Made by a program: the position numbers and the translations under genes. From Alitta virens (lineage: Eukaryota > Annelida > Polychaeta > Phyllodocida > Nereididae), in assembly GCA_932294295.1 (NCBI GenBank), contig OW028577.1, positions 2,880,001 to 2,944,000 of the forward strand: 64,000 nt of DNA. The letters are read 5' to 3'. Below the pieces are notes generated by a model. That model saw only the letters and a list, made by a program, of their open reading frames with translations. It did no database searches and had not been told where the DNA came from. Below, piece by piece: positions 1-11,109 of the stretch. Every line of letters starts with the position of its first letter. Positions within the stretch are counted from its first letter, which is position 1.

Positions 1-1690
1 TGTGTTAGTGTGAACGGGGCTTAAGATTGTGATTCCCAGTTACAGATGCCAATTTATTGATGTTATAAGATACTGATGAGATATAATTATTCGTTTGTGA
101 CTTGATATCACGACAGTACTGCCCTTTTCTTATTAGAAAGAACTGGCAATTGGCAGTATATTCTGGTAAAGCAACACATCAGTCACCCAGATAGCAAGCT
201 TGATCGGCCCGACGTTGGCCTAGATAAATAAGTAGTTAGTAAAACTTTGTTTTAAGTCGGATAGTATGGTAGTAAATTCCACTTGTTTTTGGTCATATTA
301 TTTAAAAAAAAACTTGGAGCAGAACGAAAAGGACAGAAATGTTAGTCTCCTATCTCTGCAATGATAACTTTATGCCATTTTGTCATTACATGTATTATGC
401 TCACAGACAAGCAGTCGAAATTACAAAGGCGAATATAGCCTAGAATATTTTTTTTCAGCTATAAATTTGGGGTTTGACTTGCGCTGCTAAAGAACAAGTG
501 GACATTTATTTTTAATCCTAAAAAAATTAATAAGGCTTTGGCATTCGGTTGACAAAAAATATCTTATACGGGTGATGGTGGGCCATTGTCAAGCTGATTA
601 GCATATTACTTGAGTAACTGAAAAATATATTGAAATTAGTTTCAAACCTGGTTTGTAGAAGTAACCCATGAGAATTGCAGTGCAAAGAAGTACCACCAAG
701 GGCCTAGTTTTGTGTGACAGGCACTTCTGCATATAAAAAATAGAATGTTAGTCATTATGCTCTGAATTTCTAGGGTACAGTTTTTTTTTTAAATTCCAGG
801 CATTTTACAATGGAATAAAATTCATGAGCATAGCACAGTCCATTTGACATATTGTGATTGTTGTATAGGTCTTTGGTATAAAATTACTGCAAAGTTATTT
901 TTTTCTCGCTTGTGCAGATCTGAATCTTTAAATGATACCATTTGGTTGTAGAGTCATATCATTTGACACACATGCATATCTTAAAATCTTGAGATGATGG
1001 AGAAATTCCAGCCCCAAGTACATAGAATAAACAAAAGAATCATAGCAGTGACATTAGCAAAAACCTTTAAATTCATATTTTCTAATAAATAAATAGTCCA
1101 TTGTATATATGACGATGGGATATTTTTCTGGAGTAGATGGATAAATTCATGCTAGGCCTAGTATCCAACTATCTTTGCACCATATTTCTGGTCAATATAC
1201 ACTGCCGTGTGTGAGAAATAGAACCAATTGCAATTGGGGAAAAAGCCAAACTTTACTGCTTGTGCTGAACAAATGCTTTGGGTTTAACAATGCTGCGCTT
1301 GATTGGCTCCAGGCTCCATTTCGTATAACATGTAAGCAAGCACAATGCAGTCAGTATAGTTCTCAATCAGAAAATCACTGGATATGCCGATGACCATGTC
1401 ATTTACAGTTCTTTCAAACCCAAACATCAACAGAACTTCAAACAATTGCAAATGAAGAAAGCTCTCATTAAAAAAGAGACCTGTACCAGAATTGGGTGAT
1501 AGCGTATTATAATAGTCAATTATACATAATGTACAAAAAAGTTGTGTAGGATAAGGAGAAATTATACTCTTCTCTTAAGATGATATAAATGATATATATA
1601 ATATGAATGACATATATACATAACAAAAAGAAAAAAAAATTCCCCAGGGTTGGATTCATACCCTTCTTACCCAGCTACAGCAGACCAATG
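1..1690. other. AT-rich non-coding stretch
   Basis: No exon, RNA gene or complete repeat is recognisable. At 186-223 there is a fragment beginning CCCAGATAGC that resembles one end of the hairpin elements at 28969 and 29161. The short open frame at 1175-1393 has no recognisable domain and looks like chance. Confidence 0.5.
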
Positions 1691-2170
1691 CTTTAGACCA
1701 CTCACCATGTTACTATGGTGTGAAAGACAACTTATTAAAGCTGGTTACAAATTACTTATTTAATCGCAAGCAATATATCTATATAGACAATATCAGTTCT
1801 AAATTATTACCAATTAAAACTGGCATTCCTCAGGGATCAATTTTAGGGCCATTACTTTTCATAATTTATATAAATGATCTTAATTTGGCTAGCCCTATAT
1901 TTAAACCCATCATCTATGCTGATGATACAGCATTATCTGCAACTTTAAGTGCCTTTGACAGTGCAGGTCAAAACAGGGGATAGAAACATAGATACTGAAC
2001 TTGAAAATATCTCTGTGGCTTAAACTGAATTAATTATTGCTAAATTCTTCCAAGACAAAGGCCATGCTTTTCATACTGAATGCAAAAATGTGAATTATCC
2101 AAATATTATGATAGATGGTACAATTATAGAGTTTGTGGACTCCTTTAACTACCTAGGAATTACAATAGAT
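1690..2170 (+). pseudogene. LINE-B reverse transcriptase fragment
   Basis: Fragment of a non-LTR retrotransposon reverse transcriptase. The readable part (about 1711-1980) contains PQGSILGPLLFIIYINDL followed by YADDTAL, the RT motif with the catalytic YADD box. A frameshift follows near 1975; homology then resumes in other frames (SSKTKAM near 2045, FVDSFNYLGI near 2125). The VDSFNYLGI block is also found in the larger copy at 15290-17975, so I treat them as one family (LINE-B). No termini or TSDs are visible. It is a dead fragment. Confidence 0.8.
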
Positions 2171-2454
2171 TATTTTACTATATTAGTGTATTATTTCTAA
2201 GAAAATTCATTTGTGCTAATGCTGCAAAACTCAAGTTGTTCCAATATTATTGTTTGCATGTTTATTATGCAGTTCTTTAATACCATTACTTATAAGTTTC
2301 TCGTTGCTTATTATAGTATGTTTAAATTCATTATTGACCAAGTTTATCAAAATATGATAGTACAACTATGGTTTGTGTGATATTCAATGTACGCTGTTGT
2401 TAGTGATCAGTTATAATGTGGTCTTTAAATAAGACAGTTTTCCATGTTCTGAGA
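2170..2454. other. non-coding spacer
   Basis: AT-rich sequence with no recognisable feature, ending in the motif GAGAGGGATATAACCAG that became the SINE target site. Confidence 0.4.
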
Positions 2455-2467
2455 GGGATATAACCAG

Positions 2468-2654
2468 TGTGTGCGTGTGATTAGGGCTTTACGTCCTGTA
2501 TTTCTGCACCAGTTGGGCTAATTAGGACAGGCAGAGACCATGGCAATGAGACAAAGGATGAAACAGCCATCCAACTTAGGCTCGAACGAGAATTGAACCC
2601 GGGACCCAGCGGTTGGAAGCCCAGAGCGCTACCTCTGAGCTAGGCCCCCGCCCC
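2468..2654 (-). mobile_element. tRNA-derived SINE (SINE-1), full length
   Basis: Read on the minus strand it starts with a tRNA-like head: a box A around CCTAGCTCAGAGGTAGCGC and a box B around GGTTCAATTC. A unique body follows, ending AGGACGTAAAGCCCTAATCAC and a CA-rich tail. It is flanked by perfect 13-bp TSDs, GGGATATAACCAG, at 2455-2467 and 2655-2667. These features mean RNA polymerase III transcription and mobilisation by a LINE. The 3' end does not match LINE-A, so its partner LINE is not identified here. Confidence 0.92.
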
Positions 2655-3039
2655 GGGATATAACCAGCAATGGCTTTTTGTGGCAATCCTGTCCTCTGGT
2701 ATTGTATATTATTCTAGAATTTGTTACCATGAAATGAATTATTGGGTTATGTATTTCAAACCACTTTTGACTTATTTCGCAACTGATCTAATATAGCTTT
2801 TTTTGTGGCTTAAATGTTAAAAATTCCTCTTTTAAGTCTAGGCCCAGATTCTTTTAACTTGGTACTTGCCTTTTATTTTCAGCTTATATTGGGCGAAATT
2901 AGTTACAGATTTTAATTACACACCTGGCAACACAATAAAATAGTAATTAAAGCATTGTAATAAACAGAATATATGTTTCCATTTGCAATGTTAGCTCAAG
3001 CCACCATAAGCTGGAGTAACCATCGGAGAAAAAGCACAA

Positions 3040-3190
3040 AAGGATGTTGTTGACAGTCTGTCACCTGATTTGGTTTGTGACCCAACCTGTCATAAAGTGG
3101 CTTAGCTGATTTGCCCAAGCATCATTTCTGTTCATGGTGTTTCATAAACCAATCAGGTGACAAACTGTCGACAACACTTTGACATCCTTC
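3040..3190. repeat. foldback (hairpin) element
   Basis: Two arms, AAGGATGTTGTTGACAG... near 3040-3080 and its imperfect complement near 3148-3188 (TCAGGTGACAAACTGTCGAC... to GACATCCTT), form an imperfect hairpin about 150 bp long. This is the shape of a small foldback MITE. No coding content. TSD not resolved. Confidence 0.6.
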
Positions 3191-3344
3191 ACACCATTCA
3201 GTCTGATAAACCCAGCAGAACAAGTTGGTGAAACGTCACAAAGGCAAATACATTGTTTGTGAGAAAATAAAAGTTATATTACTCTGGATCATACCAAACT
3301 GATGAACTTATTCAAGGTGTAACGAAACTTTTTTACAGCCGGCA

Positions 3345-3564
3345 AGGACGGGGGCCTAGCTCAGAGGTAGCGCTCTGGGCTTCCAACCGCTGGGTCCCGC
3401 GTTTGATTTAGGGTTCGATTCCCGGTCAAGCCTAAGTTGGATGGCTGTTTCATCCTTCGTTTCATTGCCATGGTCTCTGCCTGTCCTAATTAGCCCAACT
3501 AGTGCAGAATTAGCCCAACTAGTGCAGAAATACAGGACGTAAAGCCCTAATCACACACACACAC
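3345..3564 (+). mobile_element. SINE-1 copy with internal duplications
   Basis: Plus-strand SINE-1 with perfect 12-bp TSDs TTACAGCCGGCA at 3333-3344 and 3565-3576. It is longer than other copies because the box B area carries an extra partial copy (GTTTGATTTAGGGTTCGATT) and a 20-bp body segment ATTAGCCCAACTAGTGCAGA occurs twice in tandem. Ends in a CA-repeat tail. Confidence 0.92.
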
Positions 3565-3576
3565 TTACAGCCGGCA

Positions 3577-4080
3577 CTAACATAGTAATTCTGCTTAGTG
3601 GCAAAGCTGACAGTTAACTGTTTGGTAATTACACCAAAAAATGGTATGCTACATAATAAAGTGTTAAATCATAATACTTGGTATTTTATTAGCTTGCAGC
3701 AGCTAAGCAAACACATGTCAGACTGCTATGATGTAGTTCAGAATAACACATGATATTTGGCAATTTCACTCCATTTCACTGACCATTGTTTATTTAAGAA
3801 ATATTTCTGCTATGATTACAACAATCACTGTTTCATTCGCGAAAGCTTTTCTATATCATTTGTATGCCGCAATTTGGTAGAATTTTCACATTTTGAGACA
3901 TTAAGATAGAACTGCTGAACCTCCCGAGAGAGACACTTGAATAAAGCTGTGAGAGCGTTAATGAGGTATGCAAAAAAGTGGTATAGTAGATAGCTTGATG
4001 ATATTGTGTCAAAATGTTTTGTATCTTCCAGTTATTTAAATGTGTGAAAGAAAAATAATGCTACAAAATTTTAAACATGC
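3577..4080. other. non-coding spacer
   Basis: AT-rich sequence with no recognisable gene or repeat boundary. The left end of the MITE at about 4080-4530 may begin within it. Confidence 0.35.
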
Positions 4081-4530
4081 TTAAAATTGTTTATATTAGT
4101 TACGTAACTTGCTCGGGGGTCAGTCAGCGAGCGTCCTATGTACATTCTACGTATTTTCTATGTATGTACGTGACCATCGTAGCCATACGTATCCACTGTC
4201 CATCCATATAGACGATCTACGAGCGATCTACGAGCGATCTACGAGCGATCTACGAGCGATCTACGAGCGATCTACGAGCGATCTACGAGCGATCTACGAG
4301 CGATCTACGAGTGCCTCACGGATGCCTCAAGGAAGCTTTATGGATGCCTGACGACATTTTACGGATATCCGGCAAGCGATATATGACTGTCTCACGTACA
4401 TTCATGAAAATAATTTATACGTGATTAACAGAGCCACGAGTGAGCACATATAGCTACGTATAGCCCATTTTTTAGGTACGTGGTCACTTGTAGGTTTGTA
4501 GTTGACAGGCTGAATGCCCTTTTACACTAG
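4080..4530. mobile_element. ACGTA-rich MITE, diverged copy
   Basis: Related to the better-preserved element at 35632-36266. Shared stretches include GTTTATATTAGTTACGTAAC, CCACTGTCCATCCATATA, and GATTAACAGAGCCACGAGTG near the right end, and a terminal GAATGCCC. The left end is not resolved. It has no coding potential and is a non-autonomous DNA element. An 11-bp array has expanded inside it (see 4213-4311). Confidence 0.65.
4213..4311. repeat. 11-bp minisatellite, 9 perfect units
   Basis: CGATCTACGAG repeated nine times without a mismatch over 99 bp. In the related MITE at about 36015 the corresponding place has only a single CAATCTACGAG followed by a diverged GGTCTATGAG, so this array looks like a local expansion inside the MITE. 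Confidence 0.95.
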
Positions 4531-4534
4531 TTTT

Positions 4535-5186
4535 TATGGCCAAACCAACACATAAGTGACTTAAATTTTCCTATCTGCTGTTTTCTTCATTTTGTTGAAG
4601 GTTTGCTCCAAATTATCTATGTCGAATAAACATAGGCTCCATGTTTTTCTTTCTAAAAAAATTGCTTTTAGTTGAAGATGACTTTCTTATCAATCATTCA
4701 AATGATCAGTAAAGTTTATTATATCACAGTGCATCCAGACTTACAGTGTACGTGACATTTATTTTGCCCATTTTCCGGAAGGTATGTCACAGAAAATCAA
4801 TATGACATTGTGTTCAAAGTCTTATATGTATTTCTTACAAATTAAATAACATTTTACTTTTGATCTGAGTGTTAAACAATTTACATATCTTCTTTATAGG
4901 TTTGAAAAATGGCTGACTGGCAGGGAAAAGATATTGCTGAAAATTGGTTTGTATCGTACAATTATTCCCCTTCATCTGTTTTATTTTGTTACTCAATTTT
5001 ATTTATTGAATTATTTATATTTTATTTTATTTTAACTAATTTTACTGTAACGTTACTTTTTATGGGACAAATAAAGTTAAATAATAATGTTATTCGAATT
5101 TTGTAAAATTGAAGTTTATGTATCTTTGATTTATTAATGGATCCCTTTATTATATTGTATATAATGTGATACCCTTCATTTATAAA
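4535..5186. other. AT-rich non-coding spacer
   Basis: No recognisable feature. An open frame at 4909-5106 translates to a hydrophobic, low-complexity peptide from T-rich DNA and is not supported as a gene. Confidence 0.4.
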
Positions 5187-5270
5187 GCCCTCGAATGTCC
5201 TGGGCCTCCACGCGGCGCGGGTGGAAACACTTGGGGTGAAGTCCTCTATCCCCAGTGGCTAAAACAGGAC
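5187..5270 (+). ncRNA. HDV-like ribozyme, P1 damaged
   Basis: Homologous to 20609-20692. P2 (GTCCTG/CAGGAC), P3 (GCC/GGC), the L3 loop TCCACGC, P1.1 (CC/GG) and the catalytic J4/2 CTAA are retained, but P1 reads GCCCTC against GCGGGT, which has one mismatch. Activity is probably reduced. Confidence 0.75.
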
Positions 5271-5296
5271 AGTGCGCATTGCACTAACTAACCTAA
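5187..5296 (+). mobile_element. ribozyme-only mini-retroelement
   Basis: A 110-bp insertion with perfect 13-bp TSDs CTTCATTTATAAA at 5174-5186 and 5297-5309. It starts exactly at the first base of the HDV-like ribozyme (GCCCTCG), contains all of it plus 14 nt (AGTGCGCATTGCAC), and goes directly into a TAACTAACC tail. It lacks the LINE 3' segment found in the longer derivatives. Relative to LINE-A it has one base change in the P1 3' strand (A to C at 5218, breaking one pair) and G to T in the P1-P2 joiner. Retrotransposition is inferred from the TSD and tail. Confidence 0.9.
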
Positions 5297-5339
5297 CTTC
5301 ATTTATAAAAATATATAATGTGAATTAAATAATGGAAAA

Positions 5340-5720
5340 TGTGTCTTGTTCCTAAAAGTTAATGATCTATGTAACCTTCAAGAATTTAAATTTGGTTACA
5401 AATTAGAGAACAAATTGGTACCCGCTTACTTTCAAGACAACATGTAAAAAATAGGAACACTCATTGACACAACACCAGATCTGCCAATGCATTAGATATT
5501 CCCAGAGTTAGGCATGAACTTGCCAAACATGGCTTCCATTATATAATTCTCATGGCATATAATAATAGTGTTCCACTTATCATAAACAAAATTTACACCC
5601 ACAGTCTCTCTTGATTCGCAAAATATATCAAGAATGATCATCTAAACAATTACAAAGAAAAATGCTAAATAAGAAATTGTTACATTTGTCAGTCCTCTTC
5701 AGGGTGAGCTTTGCTTCATA
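5340..5720 (+). pseudogene. LINE-B 3' coding remnant
   Basis: Frame-broken translation gives blocks typical of the C-terminus of non-LTR ORF2 proteins: LQEFKFGYKLENKLVPAYF, then IPRVRHELAK-like and NNSVPLIINKIYTHS-like segments, ending NNYKEKCLIRNC-like with GTTACATTTGTCAG after it. The same terminal words occur at the end of the copy at 15290-17975. It has several stops and frameshifts. Confidence 0.7.
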
Positions 5721-6885
5721 AATGCCTGTGTTGCAGTTATTACATCCCTTTTGTGAATTTTGATGACTAATTTTCTGCAGTTCATCTTATATTATAGAGT
5801 TCTTAGATATCCAGTGTAAATTATATTGCTCTGATATGATGTGTGATCACTCGGAGGTGATGAAAGTAGCATGTGAATTTCATTTCAGTAACTCCAACAT
5901 GACATTGAATAATGTGTGTATTCATTTCATTTTCATACAATATACGTAAAATGCTTGTAACAATAGCATGTGATTTTCAACTAAGCAGCTCTCTTATATC
6001 AATGGATAATGTGGTGATACTTGTGGTGAACTGCTGGAGATTCTATACAGAAAGTGCTGCATTTGCATGTGAATTTCATTGTAATCGGGTTCTAAATAAA
6101 AAATGCTTGTAACAATAGCATGTGAATCTCATTCAGTATTTTGTTTATCAATGTAGTCCTGTCATGACCTAGTGATTTTCTGTCATGAGAAAAAATCCTT
6201 GAAATATTGTCTTTTTTTTCTTGATAAACTTTATACTATAACACTGTAAATCTATTATCATTATTGTTACTATTATTATTCTTGAAATATTCTATTAACT
6301 TGATATATTGTAATCGGTGACTCAGGAAATTTCAGCCTACCTTTGAACGCCTGGGTGACCTCTCGATAGCAGTGTTAAGACCTTAGACAGGCCTCCCACA
6401 CATAGAGAATAATACCTTTTAAATACCTCTTTACTGTTTGTATGTGAAATGTGTGTCCGACCATGTCAATGAACAATGAGGCCAATAGGCCCAGTTGTAC
6501 ATAACATTTGAGGGTGTACATATCTCATGTCTCACAACGTAATCATTGTATAATTGTTTTGTACCACTGAACCCCATGCAAATGTCAGGAAATAAAAATG
6601 TCTACTATCCAAAATTTTAATTTCCCTGTTATGATTCACTGGAATATAGCGCTCCGTCTACAATTCATCTAATTGATTAATCCCAAGCATTCATAAAATA
6701 ATTGAATTTTAAGAATCGGATGAAAACTGACGAAGTTATTTAATAAAATGTACTAGTAAGTCAGATCGCTAGAATTGCCTGCTCTGGCTGAATGCATAAT
6801 TTCTAGCATGACTGCTTTTATTCAGCGCAATAGCTAACTGTTGTACATGAAGATTTGTACAACAGCGTCCATAATGCTAAATTGC
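5720..6885. other. non-coding stretch with loose repeats
   Basis: The motif GCATGTGAATTTCATT and variants recur near 5868, 5962, 6063 and 6115, and AATGCTTGTAACAATAGCATG occurs twice, suggesting a decayed tandem repeat of about 100-150 bp. No gene is recognised. Confidence 0.45.
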
Positions 6886-6889
6886 ACTG

Positions 6890-7130
6890 GTGAGAGGTAC
6901 ACAATTTTTTACATAACCAAGCACCAGACTACCTCAAATATCTTCTAGTCAAGCAACCAATCGGACGTTCAACAAGATCTGTGATAACATCATTCTGCCA
7001 TTTACTGAACGAGCAACTTTGGCTGCCAGAAGTTTTTCTACCAAATAACATTAAATCTGGCCAAACCACTTTTTAGAAGGAACCTAAAGACTTATTTAAC
7101 CAACATTTCAATGGTTTATCTTCTATGATC
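6890..7130 (+). pseudogene. CR1/L2-type LINE C-terminal remnant
   Basis: Reading from about 6897 gives NQAPDYLKYLLVKQPIGRST, then TSFCHLLNEQLW, and after a frameshift FRRNLKTYL. This is the order seen at the end of many CR1/L2-group ORF2 proteins (APxYL...LL...R..RS... then FKxxLKTxLF). It is short and has stops. Family assignment is inferred from this pattern only. Confidence 0.55.
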
Positions 7131-7137
7131 ATTTACC

Positions 7138-7860
7138 ATCTATATTATATTCTGCTAAGGCCTTTTAAGAGCTTCGGAACACGTAGTGGCGTTAATAAGC
7201 GCTCTACGGGCCTGTCCCTTCGCCCACACTTCCGCAATGACAAAATCTACAGTCTGGGCTATTCATACCATGATGTCGAATTCTATTCACGGTAATATTC
7301 ATCTATTTCTGCTACCGGGGGTGCCTCCAAAACGTCCAAATTCCGAAGGGTCCACAACCAAAGCGTCCACATCGCCATGGCGACGTTGGCCTGCCAGTTC
7401 TACAAACAGCCGCTAGGGGCGCTGCGGTCGCGTGTATCTAAAAATAGCCTAACCATGTGGCGGGCATCAGCATGTTATGATAGTCTGTGGAGGTTAAGAT
7501 AAAGAATTACGGAAAAAATCTATATTATATTCTGCTAAGGCCTTTTAAGAGCTTCGGAACACGTAGTGGCGTTAATAAGCGCTCTACGGGCCTGTCCCTT
7601 CGCCCACACTTCCGCAATGACAAAATCTACAGTCTGGGCTATTCATACCATGATGTCGAATTCTATTCACGGTAATATTCATCTATTTCTGCTACCGGGG
7701 GTGCCTCCAAAACGTCCAAATTCCGAAGCGTCCACAACCAAAGCGTCCACATCGCCATGGCGACGTTGGCCTGCCTGTTCTACAAACAGCCGCTAGGGGC
7801 GCTGCGGTCGCGTGTATCTAAAAATAGCCTAACCACGTGGCGTGCATCAGCATGTTATGA
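7138..7860. repeat. tandem duplication, 380-bp period
   Basis: Two nearly identical units of 343 bp, 7138-7480 and 7518-7860, separated by a 37-bp spacer. Only a handful of substitutions separate them (for example AAGGGT/AAGCGT, CCAGTT/CCTGTT, CCATGT/CCACGT), so the duplication is recent. The unit is less AT-rich than its surroundings and includes GCCGCTAGGGGCGCTGCGG. The 76-aa frames it contains are simply copied with it; no domain is recognised. Confidence 0.95.
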
Positions 7861-9230
7861 CAACATATGTTGTCTGTGGTATAGCGGACCCAGATTTATG
7901 ACCATATTTAACATATTTGTTATTGTCCATGACAGGACCATGGAATTTTGTTATTCTAAATGTGTAATATGATTGGTCACTCCCTGGAATTTTATTGCAA
8001 TTTAGTAAATAATTCTATATATGAAGAGACCATGATGGATTCACATCTACATTACACATTTAAAATGTTAAATTGGAAATTATATTTAGGTACTTATATA
8101 AGTTAAAATAGTTGGAAAATTGGAAAAAAAAAATATATATAAGTTAAAATAGTTGGAAAATTGGGATAAAAATAAAATCGGACGTTTCGGACATATCTCA
8201 GACGTTTTGGACATTTTTTTGGACGTTTCGGAAATCGGGTTTTTTGGTTTTCGGATGTTTCCGAACATTTTCAAACGTTACGGCCTCGGACGTTTCGGTT
8301 TTTGGATGTTTTGACTTGCATTCTGCTGTATAACGTCATGGCTAGAAAATACTTTGGGCGTTTTCTCAAAAACGGTTTCTGGTACAGAATAGGCAAAGAT
8401 ACTATTAAATTCCTTAAATCATGAGGTTTTATAGCAACTGATTGGTCAATTCTGTTCATGCTTTAATAGCAGGCACAATGCAAATGATATGACTTCAGCA
8501 TGATGTCACCATCATAGACCTTCACCATGAGCTTTGTTATGTGTCTTTGGAAATGCAGCATGAAATTTATGCCATCACAGAAAACTGTGACACCAGTAAA
8601 TTGCTCAATCAATTGCTTTCAGACCTAATTTAGGGTAGAATAAATTGATTTATTCTATTTTATATTTTTTTTAAGCATCCATTTAATGAAAAGATGTAAT
8701 GTAAAATCATAAAATGAATTACTTAATTAGTTTAAAATTCTAAATACACATCTATACTCAAAATCACACAGAAAACCATTCACAACTGTATGAACTTTGC
8801 AATTAGCTTAAAGCTGGATTGTCAAACGATTTTTGTACAAAAAGCTATCCAAATGATAGAACCCCTTTTAGTTAATTATTCATTGCAATGTAATGAAGAG
8901 CGTCGCCGATTCGCGATTTCAAGGTTATTTACAAAATATTGAAACCGTTTTTTTATTTATTTATTTACAGTTGTTAAAGTATTATATTTGTCATTTAAAT
9001 GTTTTTTTTAATTGGACATTGAGTGAATGCATAATTTTCAAAGTGGATTGATCATAATTAAATTCATAAATGCACATGCAGTGCTTTAAATAAATTTGCA
9101 GAAGAAAAAACATTTTTTTGTTTTAAAAGGGTTCATTACGGCGAACAAGTAGATCTAGGTAAATATCATGATTCTATCATGATAAGTGATTAGTTATCAA
9201 GATATTCTATTTCTTAGTGGCGAAGGGGCA
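7861..9230. other. AT-rich non-coding stretch
   Basis: Contains a short direct repeat of AAGTTAAAATAGTTGGAAAATTGG (in part) at about 8101 and 8141 and a run of GGACGTTTCGG-like words at 8180-8310, a decayed short tandem repeat. No gene is recognised. Confidence 0.5.
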
Positions 9231-9480
9231 GACAGGGTATTATTTGGCGGCCGAATGACGCTTGGGAACCTGCGGCCGGACATTTGTGTCAGAGCCGAAT
9301 AGACTCATGTCTTAGACCAAATGGACCCAGAACCTCAATGCTAATGTATAGGGAGCCGAACCAACTTCTTTCGTCGGCCGAATCGTCCCAGTTAAACGAG
9401 TCCTTTCGGCCGGGCCGAACTGGCCGAATCCACTAGCATTTTTGCAAGCGGTATAATTTCCCACCAAAGTCCCGTTCATG
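9230..9480. repeat. GC-richer block with GGCCGAA words
   Basis: GGCCGAA or GAGCCGAA occurs at about 9249, 9293, 9353, 9378, 9413 and 9421 in a block markedly richer in G and C than its neighbours. Some occurrences face each other as GGCCG/CGGCC. Origin unknown. Confidence 0.5.
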
Positions 9481-9529
9481 GCCTCAACGGGTGTATTTCT
9501 TAGCTTTTCTGATACAAGTCGTCTTGATA

Positions 9530-9578
9530 TACCATGGAGTGGAGTCACTATACATGCATAGTGACTCCATGGATATAC
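9530..9578. repeat. short near-perfect palindrome
   Basis: GGAGTCACTAT (9541-9551) and ATAGTGACTCC (9557-9567) are perfect complements around a 5-6 nt loop. Outer flanks GATATACCATGG and CCATGGATATAC extend the palindrome after a small asymmetry. Confidence 0.8.
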
Positions 9579-9599
9579 CTATATTACTTTATTTCACCT

Positions 9600-10415
9600 T
9601 CGCAGCCCCCTACGGGCATGCTAGTTATATAATATTAACTTTACTGTACTTATTCAACAGCCATATTTTTATGATATTTATGTGTCTGTATAGTGCCTTA
9701 TTCAAATCAATACATTCAAATTCAAAGGGGTATGAGATCACAATTGGAACTTAGTTACTAATATATCTTATATTAGGAGTGCTGTCAACAGTTACTATTT
9801 AAGATTCATCGTTATTTTAAACGATGGTATACAGTTATATATTTATCATTATTAAAAATGTAATAAAATTGTGCCACTAACCATTGCTTGTCTTTTGGTA
9901 GTGAGAATAGACGTCATGTTAAAAAAAAAAAAAAATTAGTTATAAATAACAAACTTAAATATAAGTAAATGTCTGGTGTGTCTTTTCCTACTGTAGAGCC
10001 AGTTAATTATATCGAATTTTTTTGTCACTCAACTCCAGTATGTGCAGCTTGTTGACTCATTACGCATGGTACGCAATTACCCATACAGTGTGCTAATGTG
10101 CACTAATAAACAGTATGTTTACCCAGCTGAGCACTCTGCACAAACAAAAAGTGGTCACTAATATAGAAATACACCATTTGGAGAGAGAGAGAGATTTGTT
10201 TATTTTCAAGCAGTACAATTACAATTATTTTTTTGTACTTGGTATATCACTTTTATACATCTATAAGATTGGAATGAATGACCGTGTATTTTTAACAAAC
10301 CAACCTGATGGACCAAAAGACCTTATTGTAAAAACATTAAGAAAACTGCAAATATTAAATTCATTGTGCAGTTTGTCATTATTTGTTTAGTAATGTCATT
10401 TGTGAAAAGTAGAAA
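9600..10415. other. AT-rich non-coding stretch
   Basis: Only low-complexity AT-rich sequence is seen; the frames here are short and lack recognisable domains. Confidence 0.4.
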
Positions 10416-10625
10416 TGTACCGATCCATTAATTTACCGAACCGATTCTGATTCCGGTACTTAAGCTGCTAGCTAAATAACTAACATTTCAACATTTTGAC
10501 TAAGCTGCTAGTTAAAACCCCAACTTTTCAACATTTTGATTAAGTTGCTAGTTAAAACCCCAACTTTTCAACAGCTTAGTCTAGTTAAAACACTAACTTT
10601 TCAACATTTTGACTAAACTGCTAGT
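10415..10625. repeat. hAT-like end fragment and 40-bp tandem repeat
   Basis: At 10417-10460 the words AAATGTACCGATCC and TACCGAACCGATTC resemble the end of the hAT-like element at 56986. About four imperfect 40-bp units follow (TAAGCTGCTAG...CAACATTTTGA), over roughly 10464-10625. Confidence 0.6.
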
Positions 10626-10909
10626 TTAAACACATTTAGCATTTTCCCAATTCTGTAAAACATAGCTGACATACATCAATATGCGGTGGCCGAAGAGTTC
10701 ATTTCATGGTATTGCGGTTTCGTGGGGAGACCCTACCTTCTCTAGGCAGACAATATATTTTAGTCAAAAATACATAACTAAGCAGTTTGATTATACATTT
10801 CCAGATAAAAGTACATAATATCACTGGTCAGGGGATGCTAATCAAGTAAAAGGATACTTTTTACACTGAATAGGTGGGTAAATTGCTCATTTGTGAAAAC
10901 CAGTGTTGT

Positions 10910-11094
10910 GACAGGTGGATTTGGACTTTGCGCCCTGTATTTCTACACCTGATGGACTAATTAGGACAGACAGGAACCACAGCAATGAGATGATGGATGA
11001 AACAGCCATCCAACTTAGGCTCAACCAGAAACTGAACCGGGGACCCAGTGGTTGGAAGCCTAGCATCCTACCACTGAGCTAGACCCCCACCCTT
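10910..11094 (-). mobile_element. SINE-1 copy, older
   Basis: Minus-strand SINE-1 with many substitutions in head and body. Imperfect 16-bp TSDs lie at 10894-10909 and 11095-11110 and differ at two positions, consistent with an older insertion. Confidence 0.88.
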
Positions 11095-11109
11095 TGAAAA
11101 TGAGTGTTG

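Noticed and set aside
4109..4351. 80-residue frame with LRAIYERSTSD repeats
   Set aside because: Produced by the 11-bp array (33 bp = 3 units = 11 codons), not a gene.
7186..7796. Two identical 76-residue frames as a duplicated gene
   Set aside because: They are copied with the 343-bp tandem unit, lack recognisable domains and overlap other frames of equal length.
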